A DNA stretch of 64,000 nt. Source: Halorubrum sp. BV1. Lineage in GTDB: Archaea > Halobacteriota > Halobacteria > Halobacteriales > Haloferacaceae. Positions 35,901-42,932 of this stretch are shown here, in pieces. The stretch covers positions 62,001 through 126,000 of the forward strand of contig NZ_JQKV01000005.1 in the NCBI RefSeq assembly GCF_000746205.1, written 5' to 3'. Position numbers and translations under genes: made by a program. How positions within the stretch are numbered: position 1 is the stretch's first letter; every line of letters starts with the position of its first letter. The notes beneath the pieces are model-generated. The model was not told the DNA's origin and ran no database searches. It saw only the letters and a list, made by a program, of their open reading frames with translations.

Positions 35901-37342
35901 GCCGTGAGGAAAACGGCTGGGTGGCCGTCGAAGCAGTTGACGACGAACTCAGACGACTCTTCGACGACGTCGACGCCGAGCCGCCATCGTATGATGCCCT
36001 CGCGGACATCCGAGAACGATCACGATACCTCGATACGACCGTCGATATCGACGCCGACGAGCTCCGCATCCGGCTCACTGACGCCGGAGAAGAGGTCGCG
36101 ACACCCGATACTGGTGGCGTGCAGGCCGCTGGTGGGAGTGCCCACGACGCAGCACTCCTTCAGATCGAAGAAGAGCTCACCGCACTCGGTTTCACCGTCT
36201 CGATCCTCGCACAGGATGGCAGCGAGAAACCTGACGCGAGGGCGAGCCACCCCGACGTTTCCGACCGATTCGCCATCGAAGTCGAAACGACGACACCCGA
36301 GAATCCCGCGAAAGTGCTCACGAATCTCCGGAAGGCCCAAGCAGCAGGTGATATCCCGCTGTTTGTCGTTCGACCAGGAAACGACGAAACTGAGTGGGCC
36401 GAGCGTGTTGACGGCATTCTCACACCTCCCGTCCGTACCCTCCAGAATGGTGAGACACGGTTCTACACGACTGACTCGAATCTCACGTTCAGCGGTGGAG
36501 CGACCGAAGAAGGTGGAGTGACGGCCGTGCGACCGGCGACCGACGACGAGAACGGGACCCAGAACATCTGGCAGCGTGATGGCGACGAGATCGTCCTTCG
36601 TGATGCCAGCGGGACGGAACATATCCGCCTCGAGTCGCTGGAAAAACTCTCGAAAGATCGTGTTCCGGCCATCTACAGCTACGACCACGCTGCCGACGAG
36701 TACGTCGTTTATGAGCACGGTGAACAACACATCTACGAGACGAAATCGGCGTTCGAGGACGACTGGATTCGGATCAAAAAGCCGTTCGTTCCGGAAGACG
36801 AGTTCTCCACCCCAGAGTACAGCTGCGACAGCTACGTAATCGTGATTCTTGCCGATGAGAAGTCATCAGTCGTCTACACGGACGGGACAACGAAACCTCT
36901 CACAACCCTATTTGATCACTCAACCGCCCACAATGAATCAGAGGGGGACTCCAAAAACGACGACGAAAATAGTGACCGGGCGGAGACTGACTATCGGGCC
37001 GAATCTGCTCCGGGAGAGGATATGCCGGGGGAAGATTCCTCAGAGCAAATCTCCCAAACTAACGGGAGTGAACTCGATCACGACGCGGACGATTTCGAGT
37101 CATTCGTTGACGTGTACGTTACCGAAGAAGAGGAGGCGGAACTCCCGAAGGATGATCTCTATAATGCGTATCGGATATGGGCAATCAGACACGACAAAGA
37201 AGTTCAATCGAAAGCGTGGTTCTCCCGTTCTCTCGGGGAGTTCGTAACGTATGATACGAGTCGGATTCGTCAAAACGAAACCCGCGTGAACTGCTATACA
37301 GGTATTTCGCTCACGGCAGCAGGGCAACAATTGATTGAATGA
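32960..37342 (+). CDS. Giant VirD4/TraG-like coupling ATPase with nuclease-like and primase-type wHTH extensions
   Basis: 1460-residue protein, starting at the ATG that overlaps the VirB4-like stop. N-terminal region (1-500) has no named domain. The P-loop domain follows: FGTTGSGKSKALINDMLSLY near 504, Walker B VNLLVDEAASVVVSDIMND near 783, then GFRLSVGLSMQFPEQME. Residues about 1060-1140 read LGFTVSILAQDGSEKPDARA, then FAIEVETTTPENPAKVLTNL, which looks like a PD-(D/E)xK nuclease core with Asp and Glu-x-Glu but no obvious Lys. The last 60 residues (YNAYRIWAIRHDKEVQSKAW, FSRSLGEFVT, YTGISLTAAGQ) resemble the winged helix at the C-terminus of D5/P4-type phage primase-helicases. Likely the DNA-pumping protein of the element. 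Confidence 0.85.
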   Translation: MREYLRVTPTSERLNPERLPQALESLHKLTSADSAGLVDKLNPLHSDTPLRFEFLALSEGADDPVEFYYGADDHLDTLEKRLRSVYPETFDIERTEVDIASRLVQPVEFDRETFVEHYESGELTYEFGPDEQYECGTDDNSQAGPGDAESVADGGTVSDQFPDHFIEIGDTALELAPPDAIPEDEPLTTLAKPTVTSEGTILARPTTESVSPPGVRWQGSATRKQDWMTSLSPFTADDEAELPTVDQPGGALASLVDHLMEATAPVAFQAVFQRRESWQSDADLRKEDVIDGRDTLAQEIIGSLFELDDQSESRDRNQLSDAVAKRVAAIEAKNPKRSFTANIRAIGIPSGDDGRDDLDDRMQSLVPVFDPLDGPYYEVAAERVRDSGFRAATKERNARAALQRLLDREITTGRGTTRPEFVLSGRELANFVLVPSSEQLTVEGARGTRAEQQSRNPLPRPHQDLMSEFRDGMAIGYALDDTGEAEDEPTHIPPGLLPTHYGRFGTTGSGKSKALINDMLSLYANTEGPTILIIPKNDDMAQNYMRAHARRFGMTDLQENVVHFPIPDVLPGFSFFDLEPSMESGRRREDAVQRKADHYEEILKLVMGTDRYERATVAPTLIKTLIKTLFDEEYGRENGLYRASTDYFAHRQLEHVVDQLWEAGPPNENIGDAPRSSDEEVTRTIRRQLQLDSNTFANVMGGVGNRLAYISQDTHLRQIFNNTENQFDFRDVLDEDTVILFDLGDLRDDAARIMTGVILTNLDAALKDRKQALPQHSDDYVVNLLVDEAASVVVSDIMNDLLEKGRGFRLSVGLSMQFPEQMEAEGGRKIYLNALNNIGSSLIGKINVDRELARAMAHEEMDPADFANRIRSLPRGEWIASLPSPTFGETGPYPFSLEPLPIPPGHPESESPLTEREEEQFTETLSSMHEDINDEHGVPAEPDTSTTSTPADGHEVLDIASDDLDVAIANVVRSLQLREGCREENGWVAVEAVDDELRRLFDDVDAEPPSYDALADIRERSRYLDTTVDIDADELRIRLTDAGEEVATPDTGGVQAAGGSAHDAALLQIEEELTALGFTVSILAQDGSEKPDARASHPDVSDRFAIEVETTTPENPAKVLTNLRKAQAAGDIPLFVVRPGNDETEWAERVDGILTPPVRTLQNGETRFYTTDSNLTFSGGATEEGGVTAVRPATDDENGTQNIWQRDGDEIVLRDASGTEHIRLESLEKLSKDRVPAIYSYDHAADEYVVYEHGEQHIYETKSAFEDDWIRIKKPFVPEDEFSTPEYSCDSYVIVILADEKSSVVYTDGTTKPLTTLFDHSTAHNESEGDSKNDDENSDRAETDYRAESAPGEDMPGEDSSEQISQTNGSELDHDADDFESFVDVYVTEEEEAELPKDDLYNAYRIWAIRHDKEVQSKAWFSRSLGEFVTYDTSRIRQNETRVNCYTGISLTAAGQQLIE

Positions 37343-37352
37343 AGAGAAATCT

Positions 37353-37793
37353 ATGAGGTACTTGAATTCGAGACGGGTTATCAAAAAACCGCCCGAAGGC
37401 GTTGCCGGTCAGGGGAAACGACCAGTAACAGCACGAGAGGGTAAGAATCAAGAGTTAATACTCGGTTATGGACCGAGAAAACCGCAAGACGGAACCGCCG
37501 GTCAGGGCATCTGGGAGGGGCAACAGTATCTAACATCAAGTGAACATACGAAATCGCAGGACGGCGCTGCTGGTCAGGGGAAATTAAGAAAGGGTACTCC
37601 CGCCCGTATCAGCGGTCAGGGGAAAAACCACCAGACGGCGAAGCTGGTCAGGGGTATCACCGAGCGAAAACCAACTAGGATAGAACGGGGGGTCCCCGTT
37701 GGGACCAAGGGATTGGATCGAGGAGTAGAATTGAGTGAGTTCTGTGCTGGCTCAGAATTAGTGAGAGCCATGCAAGGTACTGTGAGAACATGA
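37353..37793 (+). CDS. Doubtful small ORF with repeated peptide around DGxAGQGK
   Basis: 146-codon frame from ATG 37353, ending in a TGA that overlaps the primase-polymerase ATG as ATGA. It encodes a degenerate repeat: PPEGVAGQGKR, PQDGTAGQGIW, SQDGAAGQGKL, ARISGQGKN. The first three copies differ mainly at synonymous sites (GGC/GGA, GCC/GCT, CAG/CAA), which favours selection on a protein. Against coding: third positions are AT-rich compared with neighbours, the protein is basic rather than acidic, and a fifth DNA copy (GCTGGTCAGGGG near 37642) is out of frame. Alternatively the repeats are DNA or RNA elements ahead of the primase gene. Confidence 0.35.
   Translation: MRYLNSRRVIKKPPEGVAGQGKRPVTAREGKNQELILGYGPRKPQDGTAGQGIWEGQQYLTSSEHTKSQDGAAGQGKLRKGTPARISGQGKNHQTAKLVRGITERKPTRIERGVPVGTKGLDRGVELSEFCAGSELVRAMQGTVRT
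37391..37660. repeat. Five irregular copies of a GCYGGTCAGGGG-centred repeat
   Basis: The core GGTCAGGG starts at 37407, 37500, 37572, 37614 and 37646, with related flanks (AAACCGC upstream in the first two, GACGGCG or GACGGAAC before it, AAA after it in most). Spacing falls from 93 to 72, 42 and 32 bases. Irregular spacing and degenerate flanks rule out a CRISPR array. They lie between the coupling ATPase and the primase-polymerase, a usual place for replication iterons or transfer sites, but could equally encode peptide repeats. Confidence 0.7.
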
Positions 37794-39043
37794 ATAAGAA
37801 TATCATCGACGAACCGGAGGAGATTCCGGAGACGCTACGCGAACGGGACCAGTGGGTGTGCTGGCGCGAAGAAGAGCGGGACGGCAAGCCGACGAAGATT
37901 CCGGTGACGCCGGGAGGTGGGGGGTTCGCGTCATCAACAGAGTCGGAGACCTGGGCGAGTTTCGAGACAGCGCTCGACTACACCGAGACGGCACACGCCG
38001 ATGGCGTCGGGTTCGTGTTTACCGACGACGACCCCATCGTCGGCGTCGATCTGGACGACTGCCGCGACCCGGAAACCGGCGACGTCGACGACGCGGCACT
38101 AGACATCATCGAGCGCCTCGACTCCTATACGGAGGTGTCACCGTCCGGCACCGGCTATCACGTCCTCATCAGGGGCGAACTTCCCGACGGGCGGAACCGT
38201 CGCGGGAGCATCGAACTGTACGACACGGCACGCTTTTTCACCGTCACTGGCGATCACGTCGAGCGGACACCAACGTGCGTCGCACGTCGACAGGACGCGC
38301 TCAGAGCGATTCACCGTGAGTACGTTCAGGAGACAGAGCGTGACACGGCAGCAGAGCCCGAACAGCGTGGTAGCGCTGACGACGAGTCACCGACGACCGG
38401 TGCAGCCGGCGTTGACGTCGACCTCGAAGACGATGACCTCCTCGAGAAAGCGCGAAACGCATCGAACGGCGAGAAGTTCGAGCGGCTCTGGAACGGGAAT
38501 ACGGTCGGCTACGACAGTCAGTCCGAGGCCGACATGGCGCTGTGCTGTTTGCTGGCGTTCTGGACCGGTGGTGACCGGACCCAAATGGAGCAGCTGTTCC
38601 GCCAGTCGGGATTGATGCGAGAGAAGTGGGACGAGGTCCACTACGCTGATGGGTCGACGTATGGGGAGAAGACCATCGAGCGAGCAATTGCGACTACTTC
38701 GGAGTTCTACGACCCGGACGCCGGCGACGATACCGCGGACGAGATCCCCGCCACATCGTCGCCAGACGTCGGCGCTGCTGACTCGGAGCGGAGTCGCGCA
38801 TATCTCGCCGAGAAGAACCAGATCTTGAGCGACCGCGTCGACGAGCTCGAGGCGACACTCACGGAGAAAACCGAGCGCATCGACGCTCTCGAAGCGGAGG
38901 TCAAGCGACTCACTGACGAACTTGCCACCCGTGGCCAGGAGGAGGAGTGCCAGGGCGAGCACGCCGCTACTACGAGTGAGAACAGTAGTGAGTCAGAGTC
39001 ATCCTCACTGTTGGGTCGGTTATTCGGCGGTCGGTCCAAGTAG
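37790..39043 (+). CDS. Primase-polymerase (PrimPol, NrS-1-polymerase-like) of a mobile element
   Basis: 417-residue protein of the archaeo-eukaryotic primase superfamily. It opens ETLRERDQWVCWREEERDGK and KPTKIPVTPGGGGFASSTES. Catalytic motifs: VGVDLDDCRDPETGDVDD (the acidic DxD-type motif), SPSGTGYHVLIRG (motif II Ser-x-His), and IELYDTARFFTVTGDHV (third acidic motif plus nucleotide-binding). A helical middle section (ADMALCCLLAFWTGGDRTQM, LFRQSGLMREKWDEVH) matches the element-type helicase-binding or PriCT-like region, and a coiled coil (DELEATLTEKTERIDALEAE) leads to an acidic Ser-rich tail. No helicase domain follows, so a host or other element helicase must partner it. Likely initiates replication of the element. 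Confidence 0.88.
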   Translation: MNKNIIDEPEEIPETLRERDQWVCWREEERDGKPTKIPVTPGGGGFASSTESETWASFETALDYTETAHADGVGFVFTDDDPIVGVDLDDCRDPETGDVDDAALDIIERLDSYTEVSPSGTGYHVLIRGELPDGRNRRGSIELYDTARFFTVTGDHVERTPTCVARRQDALRAIHREYVQETERDTAAEPEQRGSADDESPTTGAAGVDVDLEDDDLLEKARNASNGEKFERLWNGNTVGYDSQSEADMALCCLLAFWTGGDRTQMEQLFRQSGLMREKWDEVHYADGSTYGEKTIERAIATTSEFYDPDAGDDTADEIPATSSPDVGAADSERSRAYLAEKNQILSDRVDELEATLTEKTERIDALEAEVKRLTDELATRGQEEECQGEHAATTSENSSESESSSLLGRLFGGRSK

Positions 39044-39058
39044 CGTTGCGACCGCAGC

Positions 39059-39106
39059 GGCACGTCTGTCACCCCCGCCAGGGGGCGGCGGGGTACATCA
39101 CGTGCC
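39059..39106 (+). promoter_or_regulatory. Two-tier hairpin upstream of the gene at 39118 (G-rich-loop hairpin family)
   Basis: Outer stem GGCACGT (39059-39065) with ACGTGCC (39100-39106); inner stem CCCCGCC (39073-39079) with GGCGGGG (39087-39093); loop AGGGGGC. It begins 16 bases after the primase-polymerase stop and ends 12 bases before the next ATG. Related hairpins precede other accessory genes in the window. Confidence 0.65.
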
Positions 39107-39117
39107 CCCGATAGACG

Positions 39118-39558
39118 ATGGCTTCGGAACGTACGACCCAAACGCAGACGGTACAGCAAGCAGCAACCAACTCCGACGGGGAGGCTCCGTGGGCAGACCT
39201 CGAGGTGGCGATCCCGAACGACCGCGATCACGCGTCGCTCGTCGCGCTCGTGGAGTGTGCCCTAATCGAGCTGACGCACGAGCACGTGGGGGCAGTCGTC
39301 GTCACCCACCAGGTCCGGGGGACAAACCACACGCAGTACGTCGCCGTCGACGACGTCAGCGAGCAGTTCCAAAAGCGGCACTTCGACGCCCGGCTGGGCT
39401 GGCACGAGACAACCGTTCCTCGTGAGATCGTTCGCGACGAACTCGTCACCCAGCTCACCCGGTCGGCAGCCTCACAAGCGGAACGCACACGAGAAGCAGC
39501 AGCCAGCGAGCCGGACACGTTCACCGTGAAGCCGGTTCAGGAACTCCGGACTCCATAG
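39118..39558 (+). CDS. Hypothetical protein, haloarchaeal plasmid type
   Basis: 146-residue soluble protein. A Thr/Gln-rich flexible head precedes a compact domain with LEVAIPNDRDHASLVALVEC, IELTHEHVGAVVVTHQVRG and RHFDARLGWHETTVPREIVR. The alternating hydrophobic pattern suggests an alpha/beta fold. No motif that points to catalysis is seen. The stop is 9 bases before the second TTAACCAAC inverted repeat. Family not recognised; the location between a primase-polymerase and zinc-ribbon proteins suggests an element accessory protein. Confidence 0.75.
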   Translation: MASERTTQTQTVQQAATNSDGEAPWADLEVAIPNDRDHASLVALVECALIELTHEHVGAVVVTHQVRGTNHTQYVAVDDVSEQFQKRHFDARLGWHETTVPREIVRDELVTQLTRSAASQAERTREAAASEPDTFTVKPVQELRTP

Positions 39559-39567
39559 GCCACACTC

Positions 39568-39609
39568 TTAACCAACACTCGGGACCAGTTCTGTCGAAGT
39601 GTTGGTTAA
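39568..39609. repeat. Inverted repeat TTAACCAACACT / AGTGTTGGTTAA (copy 2 of 3)
   Basis: Perfect 12-base arms at 39568-39579 and 39598-39609 with an 18-base spacer, beginning 9 bases after a stop codon. The inner three bases ACT/AGT differ from copies 1 (AAT/ATT) and 3 but remain paired, which argues that the two-fold symmetry itself is selected. Confidence 0.88.
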
Positions 39610-39730
39610 TGACGTTGCCAGAATTTATGCCCTCAACCCACGCCCACCGCCCTATCCCTCCGCGACGTTGCCGTTTTCGAGTACCGCGACCCAGGGTCGG
39701 ACTGACGCCCTCCGACTGGGCTGTTTATCG

Positions 39731-39751
39731 GCGCCGGGAGGCGTGCAGCGC
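39731..39751 (+). promoter_or_regulatory. Weak member of the G-rich-loop hairpin family upstream of 39779
   Basis: GCGC (39731-39734) pairs with GCGC (39748-39751) around the loop CGGGAGGCGTGCA. The stem is only four base pairs, but the loop differs by one base from CGGGAGGGGTGC in the hairpin at 46890. It ends 27 bases before the start codon. Confidence 0.45.
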
Positions 39752-39778
39752 GCGAGAGCGTGCGCGGCGTGATTCACC

Positions 39779-40069
39779 ATGGTTGGTCCCGATCCTCACG
39801 ACGACACGAGTGCCGACCACGAACAGCTCGAAACCGAACTCCTCGCACAGGACCGTGACGCCGCGAGCGTCGCGACCGCGGACGTCGACGACGCAACGGC
39901 CCGCAGCCTAGTCGACGACCTCATCGACGCGGACGTCGTCACACCCGTTCCCGAGGATCGCGTTCTCGTTCACGAGCCGAGTGTTACTACCTTCGACTCG
40001 ACGACGCAATTGGCCGTCTTCCACCGTGGCTGGACGGCCGGCCGCGACGCCGACGCGGAGGCGGAGTAA
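39779..40069 (+). CDS. Small acidic hypothetical protein
   Basis: 96-residue protein, very acidic at both ends (DPHDDTSADHEQLETE; GRDADAEAE). The middle (ATARSLVDDLIDADVVTPVP, RVLVHEPSVTTFDS, LAVFHRGWTAGR) looks like a short wHTH-like or helical unit followed by a hairpin. The stop TAA overlaps the next ATG (TAATG), so it is coupled to the zinc-finger protein. I know similar short proteins on haloarchaeal plasmids but no function for them. Confidence 0.7.
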   Translation: MVGPDPHDDTSADHEQLETELLAQDRDAASVATADVDDATARSLVDDLIDADVVTPVPEDRVLVHEPSVTTFDSTTQLAVFHRGWTAGRDADAEAE

Positions 40070-40392
40070 TGCAGCAGACGCTTACAGGGTGTGCGTTCTG
40101 CGACGCTCCGCCCAGCACCGAGACTGGCGAGGCCCACACATGGGGGGAAGATGAGCGGGTCACCCACCCCATCTGCGTCGACTGCGCGATCCAGATGGAG
40201 CCGGACCCCAACGAGCGCGATCGCTACGCCTGCGATGGCTGTGGGCTCGTCGTCGACGCCCTCGCGGCGCTCACGCGCTTCCGTGTGGAACTCGGCCATC
40301 TCGAGGGGCCGCTGCAGCTGTGTGCGCGATGTAGTCCTGGCGGGCCCGCGACGTACTGGACGCACGACCTCGATGAGCATCTCGTTGAGTGA
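40069..40392 (+). CDS. Four-CxxC zinc-binding small protein
   Basis: 107-residue protein with four CxxC knuckles: CAFCDAP (about residue 8), CVDCAIQ (36), CDGCGLV (54) and CARCSPG (83). Pairing of the knuckles would give two zinc sites, as in treble-clef or rubredoxin-like folds. HTWGEDERVTHPI between the first two is conserved-looking. Such proteins on haloarchaeal mobile elements may bind nucleic acids or partner proteins; no more can be said. It begins within the stop of the preceding gene and is followed by a tiny frame overlapping as GTGA. Confidence 0.8.
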   Translation: MQQTLTGCAFCDAPPSTETGEAHTWGEDERVTHPICVDCAIQMEPDPNERDRYACDGCGLVVDALAALTRFRVELGHLEGPLQLCARCSPGGPATYWTHDLDEHLVE

Positions 40393-40469
40393 GACATATT
40401 GCCGACGCTTACACCGTTTCCATGGAGGACCTCGTTGACGAAGTCGACGTCGCGCTTGACCGCGACTAA
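40389..40469 (+). CDS. Possible 26-residue acidic peptide
   Basis: A GTG at 40389 overlaps the preceding stop (GTGA) and opens a frame encoding VRHIADAYTV and MEDLVDEVDVALDRD, then stop. The translational overlap and strongly acidic, GC3-rich sequence make it plausible; the length makes it uncertain. It could also be the remaining tail of a larger gene. Confidence 0.3.
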   Translation: MRHIADAYTVSMEDLVDEVDVALDRD

Positions 40470-40557
40470 TGGGGAGTCTCCCTATCCATGGATAGGGAAA
40501 GTATCCAATAAGCCGCACCGCTTGGCATTACGCCATAGATTCCGGTATCCCTCGCCG

Positions 40558-41370
40558 TCAGATCGTCGTCGAAAGACGCTCGATGCGATCAGCGGTTTCC
40601 TTGACTGCGTCTTTCTCCTCGAGACGACTCACGATATCCTGTAATTCAACCGTGGTGTAATCGAGTTCCTGCTGGAGGGCAGGCATAGATTTCGGTTCGT
40701 CGAGGGCGTGAAGCACTTCGAGTTCCTCGTATACGCGCTCTGTAATCTCCGCGACCGGCTCATGCAGGGGTGTCCTCACGTTGTGTTGCTCGGTGAGATC
40801 GGCCAACGCCTCGTTCACGTATGTTACGAATAGCTCTTGATCCAAGAGGTCGATCTGCGCGGCGAGTTCTGCTTCGACGACGTCGAAATCGAGGTCAGTC
40901 TGCAGCAGCGAAAACATATCTTCGATATCGTCCACCCGTCCGGCGACCGCCTTGAATAGGAAGATGTCCTCTGGGCTCACGAGTTCGACCACCAAGTTGC
41001 TGGGGTTGAGGTACCGCTCGCTACGCTTCCGAATCCCGTCAGAAAGAACCAGTTTATCGATTACCTGCTGGTGAAAGATGTCGATTCGACACCCATCATC
41101 GTTCTCGAGGATTCGCTGAGCACCGAGCGCTTCGTATTCTTCGTCCGGTTCCCGAACGATATCGTAACCAAGTTCGAGCAGTACTGCTTGGAGCTGCCCG
41201 AGGTCATCACCGGATGCGACGATGAGATCGATATCCTTGGTAGTGGTCTTGAGATCCTGGAACGCCATTGCCCCACCGCCGATCAAGAAGACAGTGAGTG
41301 GGTCGTCTAGCTGCTCGCCGATGCGCTCGAGTTCCGACCGAATGTACGAACTGTCGAATCGCGCCCTCAT
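40558..41370 (-). CDS. Nucleotidyltransferase-fold protein, probable AbiEii/MenT-like toxin
   Basis: 270-residue protein. The start at 41370 overlaps the upstream regulator stop as ATGA; a longer start is disfavoured. The nucleotidyltransferase core is visible: FLIGGGAMAFQDLKTTTKDI then DLIVAS (the GG...DxD pattern), with a further acidic residue in CRIDIFHQQV. After it come ELVSPEDIFLFKAVAGRVDD, typical of DUF6036/AbiEii-like proteins, and a C-terminal helical tail with a small wHTH-like segment (MPALQQELDYTTVELQDIVS). With the upstream HTH protein it matches the regulator-plus-nucleotidyltransferase layout of AbiE-type abortive infection or toxin-antitoxin modules. Role inferred. Confidence 0.78.
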   Translation of the reverse strand: MRARFDSSYIRSELERIGEQLDDPLTVFLIGGGAMAFQDLKTTTKDIDLIVASGDDLGQLQAVLLELGYDIVREPDEEYEALGAQRILENDDGCRIDIFHQQVIDKLVLSDGIRKRSERYLNPSNLVVELVSPEDIFLFKAVAGRVDDIEDMFSLLQTDLDFDVVEAELAAQIDLLDQELFVTYVNEALADLTEQHNVRTPLHEPVAEITERVYEELEVLHALDEPKSMPALQQELDYTTVELQDIVSRLEEKDAVKETADRIERLSTTI

Positions 41371-42290
41371 GCTGACACCCCGTAGTCCGCAGCCAATTCT
41401 TGGAACTCTTCCCACTCGGGAAGTCGAGATGCCCGCTCCTCGCCACTCGTGTCGAGATACGTGAGCAAGTCCTCGACGAGATCGTCGACGCCGTACTTTG
41501 TGGCCTGGTCACGCAGTTCGTCACGGTCGACGTCAACGTGGCTGAGCAGGAGCAGACAGTATGACTGGGTACGTGCGCCCGAATCGATTACGAGCATATG
41601 ACAGCACAGCATCGCCGGCGAGAGATCATTCATCGTCTCTGAATGGAAATAGTACCGACGGTCGCGGGCCAGAAGGGGCAGGTCGTAGGTCTGGAAACGC
41701 TCTGGCCCCGTCGAAAGGAAGTCCTCGGCGGTAATCTCATCTGCGGTCTGGACGAGGAACTCGTCGAGTGACTCCCAGAGAATCGTGTAGGTGTCGGTGT
41801 GTTGTTCGACGGTCTGGCGATGGTCGTGGTGAACGAGTTCCCGAGCAAGCGTACTCAGTTGTTCGAATCCCTCGTTCAGCACATATGCATCCTCGTCAGT
41901 TTCGTAGATGATCCCTCGATGCTGAAGTGGATCGAGGGCGCGATGGACGGTACTCCTGTGAATGTTGGCCCGGCGTGCGAGCTCCATTACGACCCGCGGT
42001 GTTTCAAGATAGTAGAGAACGCGGAGCGTCGCACCCGACAACAGTTCAGGCCAGTCGATGTGCGAATACTCTTGGGTGATGTCTGCGAGGAGTTCGAGTG
42101 CTTTCGCGTCCGATGGCCGGATCTGCTTTGTTTTCCCTTGTCGACGCGTCTCGACGAGTCCGGTCGCTTCGAGACGATCGACAAGTTCAGACGTGTAGCT
42201 GAGACTGCGGTCCAGCTGGGTCGCAAATTCGGAGACTGTCTGCTCACCGTGAAGGACGGTGAGCGCGCGAACCTCGCCTTCGGTAAGCAT
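41367..42290 (-). CDS. Double-HTH regulator, probable antitoxin partner of the nucleotidyltransferase
   Basis: 307-residue DNA-binding protein. First wHTH: SEFATQLDRSLSYTSELVDR with the wing VETRRQGKTKQIRPS (residues 18-60). Second wHTH: LRVLYYLETPRVVMELARRA and NIHRSTVHRALDPLQHRGII (about 88-130). The C-terminal half (DTYTILWESLDEFLVQTADE; SPAMLCCHMLVIDSGARTQS) is a non-HTH domain that may contact the toxin. Coupled to the downstream nucleotidyltransferase. It probably represses its own operon; AT-rich sequence at 42311-42325 (TATTTAAATAACTTC) is a promoter candidate on the minus strand. Confidence 0.8.
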   Translation of the reverse strand: MLTEGEVRALTVLHGEQTVSEFATQLDRSLSYTSELVDRLEATGLVETRRQGKTKQIRPSDAKALELLADITQEYSHIDWPELLSGATLRVLYYLETPRVVMELARRANIHRSTVHRALDPLQHRGIIYETDEDAYVLNEGFEQLSTLARELVHHDHRQTVEQHTDTYTILWESLDEFLVQTADEITAEDFLSTGPERFQTYDLPLLARDRRYYFHSETMNDLSPAMLCCHMLVIDSGARTQSYCLLLLSHVDVDRDELRDQATKYGVDDLVEDLLTYLDTSGEERASRLPEWEEFQELAADYGVSA

Positions 42291-42402
42291 CTGTTGCGTA
42301 GATACGAACCGATATTTAAATAACTTCGCTATCTCGCAACGAGTATGACTGACTCAGCTGAGGTTGCTGGGTGAGCAACACGATGAAGGCCCTCGGCCGT
42401 TC

Positions 42403-42422
42403 ACGGGCGGCGCGCCGCCCGT
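42403..42422. repeat. Perfect 20-base GC palindrome
   Basis: ACGGGCGGCG followed directly by its reverse complement CGCCGCCCGT, no spacer. It lies shortly upstream of the HTH/nucleotidyltransferase operon start (divergent), at the beginning of the GC-rich leader. Could be a cruciform-forming site or protein-binding palindrome. Confidence 0.8.
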
Positions 42423-42876
42423 TAGCTCGGGAGAGCCTGCTTTCCCGGTGACCGAGACGGCCTCGCCCTTTCTGAGTCCGCCAGGGCAGTAGTTGGGTCG
42501 CTGAGTGTCGCGGCTGGGTGGACAGGTGTGTCCGTTATGGCCCGCACCGCTCGCCGCGTTCCGCCCTCCGCGTCGCTCGCGACCGACCATTCCGGGCGTG
42601 CGGGCGCTCTCCGCACCGCCCGCGCCCGTTCCGGGCTAAAATGCATGTGCCCTCGGCGCCAGCGGGTATCCCCGTCGGTTGCGCCCCTTGCGGGCTTTCG
42701 CGTTCCAGCGCTTGGTGCCGCCTGCGCTGTCGCGCGCCACACCGCGGCGCGCGTTCTCGGCGACAGTCGCCCTGGACACGGACCCGCACATCGGGCCGGA
42801 CACGAGCGGGCATATCCCGCTGGCCGCTCGCTCCGGGCGGGTCGGCGCGCGGTGCTGGTTGAGTGGCCTCCCTATG

Positions 42877-42932
42877 GCGCGCTCTCGCTCGCGCCCCAAG
42901 GGGCGCTCGCGAAGGCGCGAGCGAGAGCGCGC
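42877..42932. repeat. Perfect 19-base inverted repeat with nested hairpin
   Basis: GCGCGCTCTCGCTCGCGCC (42877-42895) pairs perfectly with 42914-42932. Inside, GCGCCCC (42891-42897) also pairs with GGGGCGC (42900-42906) across an AA loop, so two mutually exclusive folds are possible. The element ends about 100 bases before the start codon at 43030. Confidence 0.82.

Noticed and set aside
37391..37660. Possible CRISPR array
   Set aside because: Repeats are degenerate, spacing falls steadily from 93 to 32 bases, and no cas gene lies nearby.
39595..39650. Replication origin ORB-type sites around the inverted repeats
   Set aside because: The repeat lacks the G-rich tail and known haloarchaeal origin box sequence, and no orc1/cdc6 gene is present in the window.
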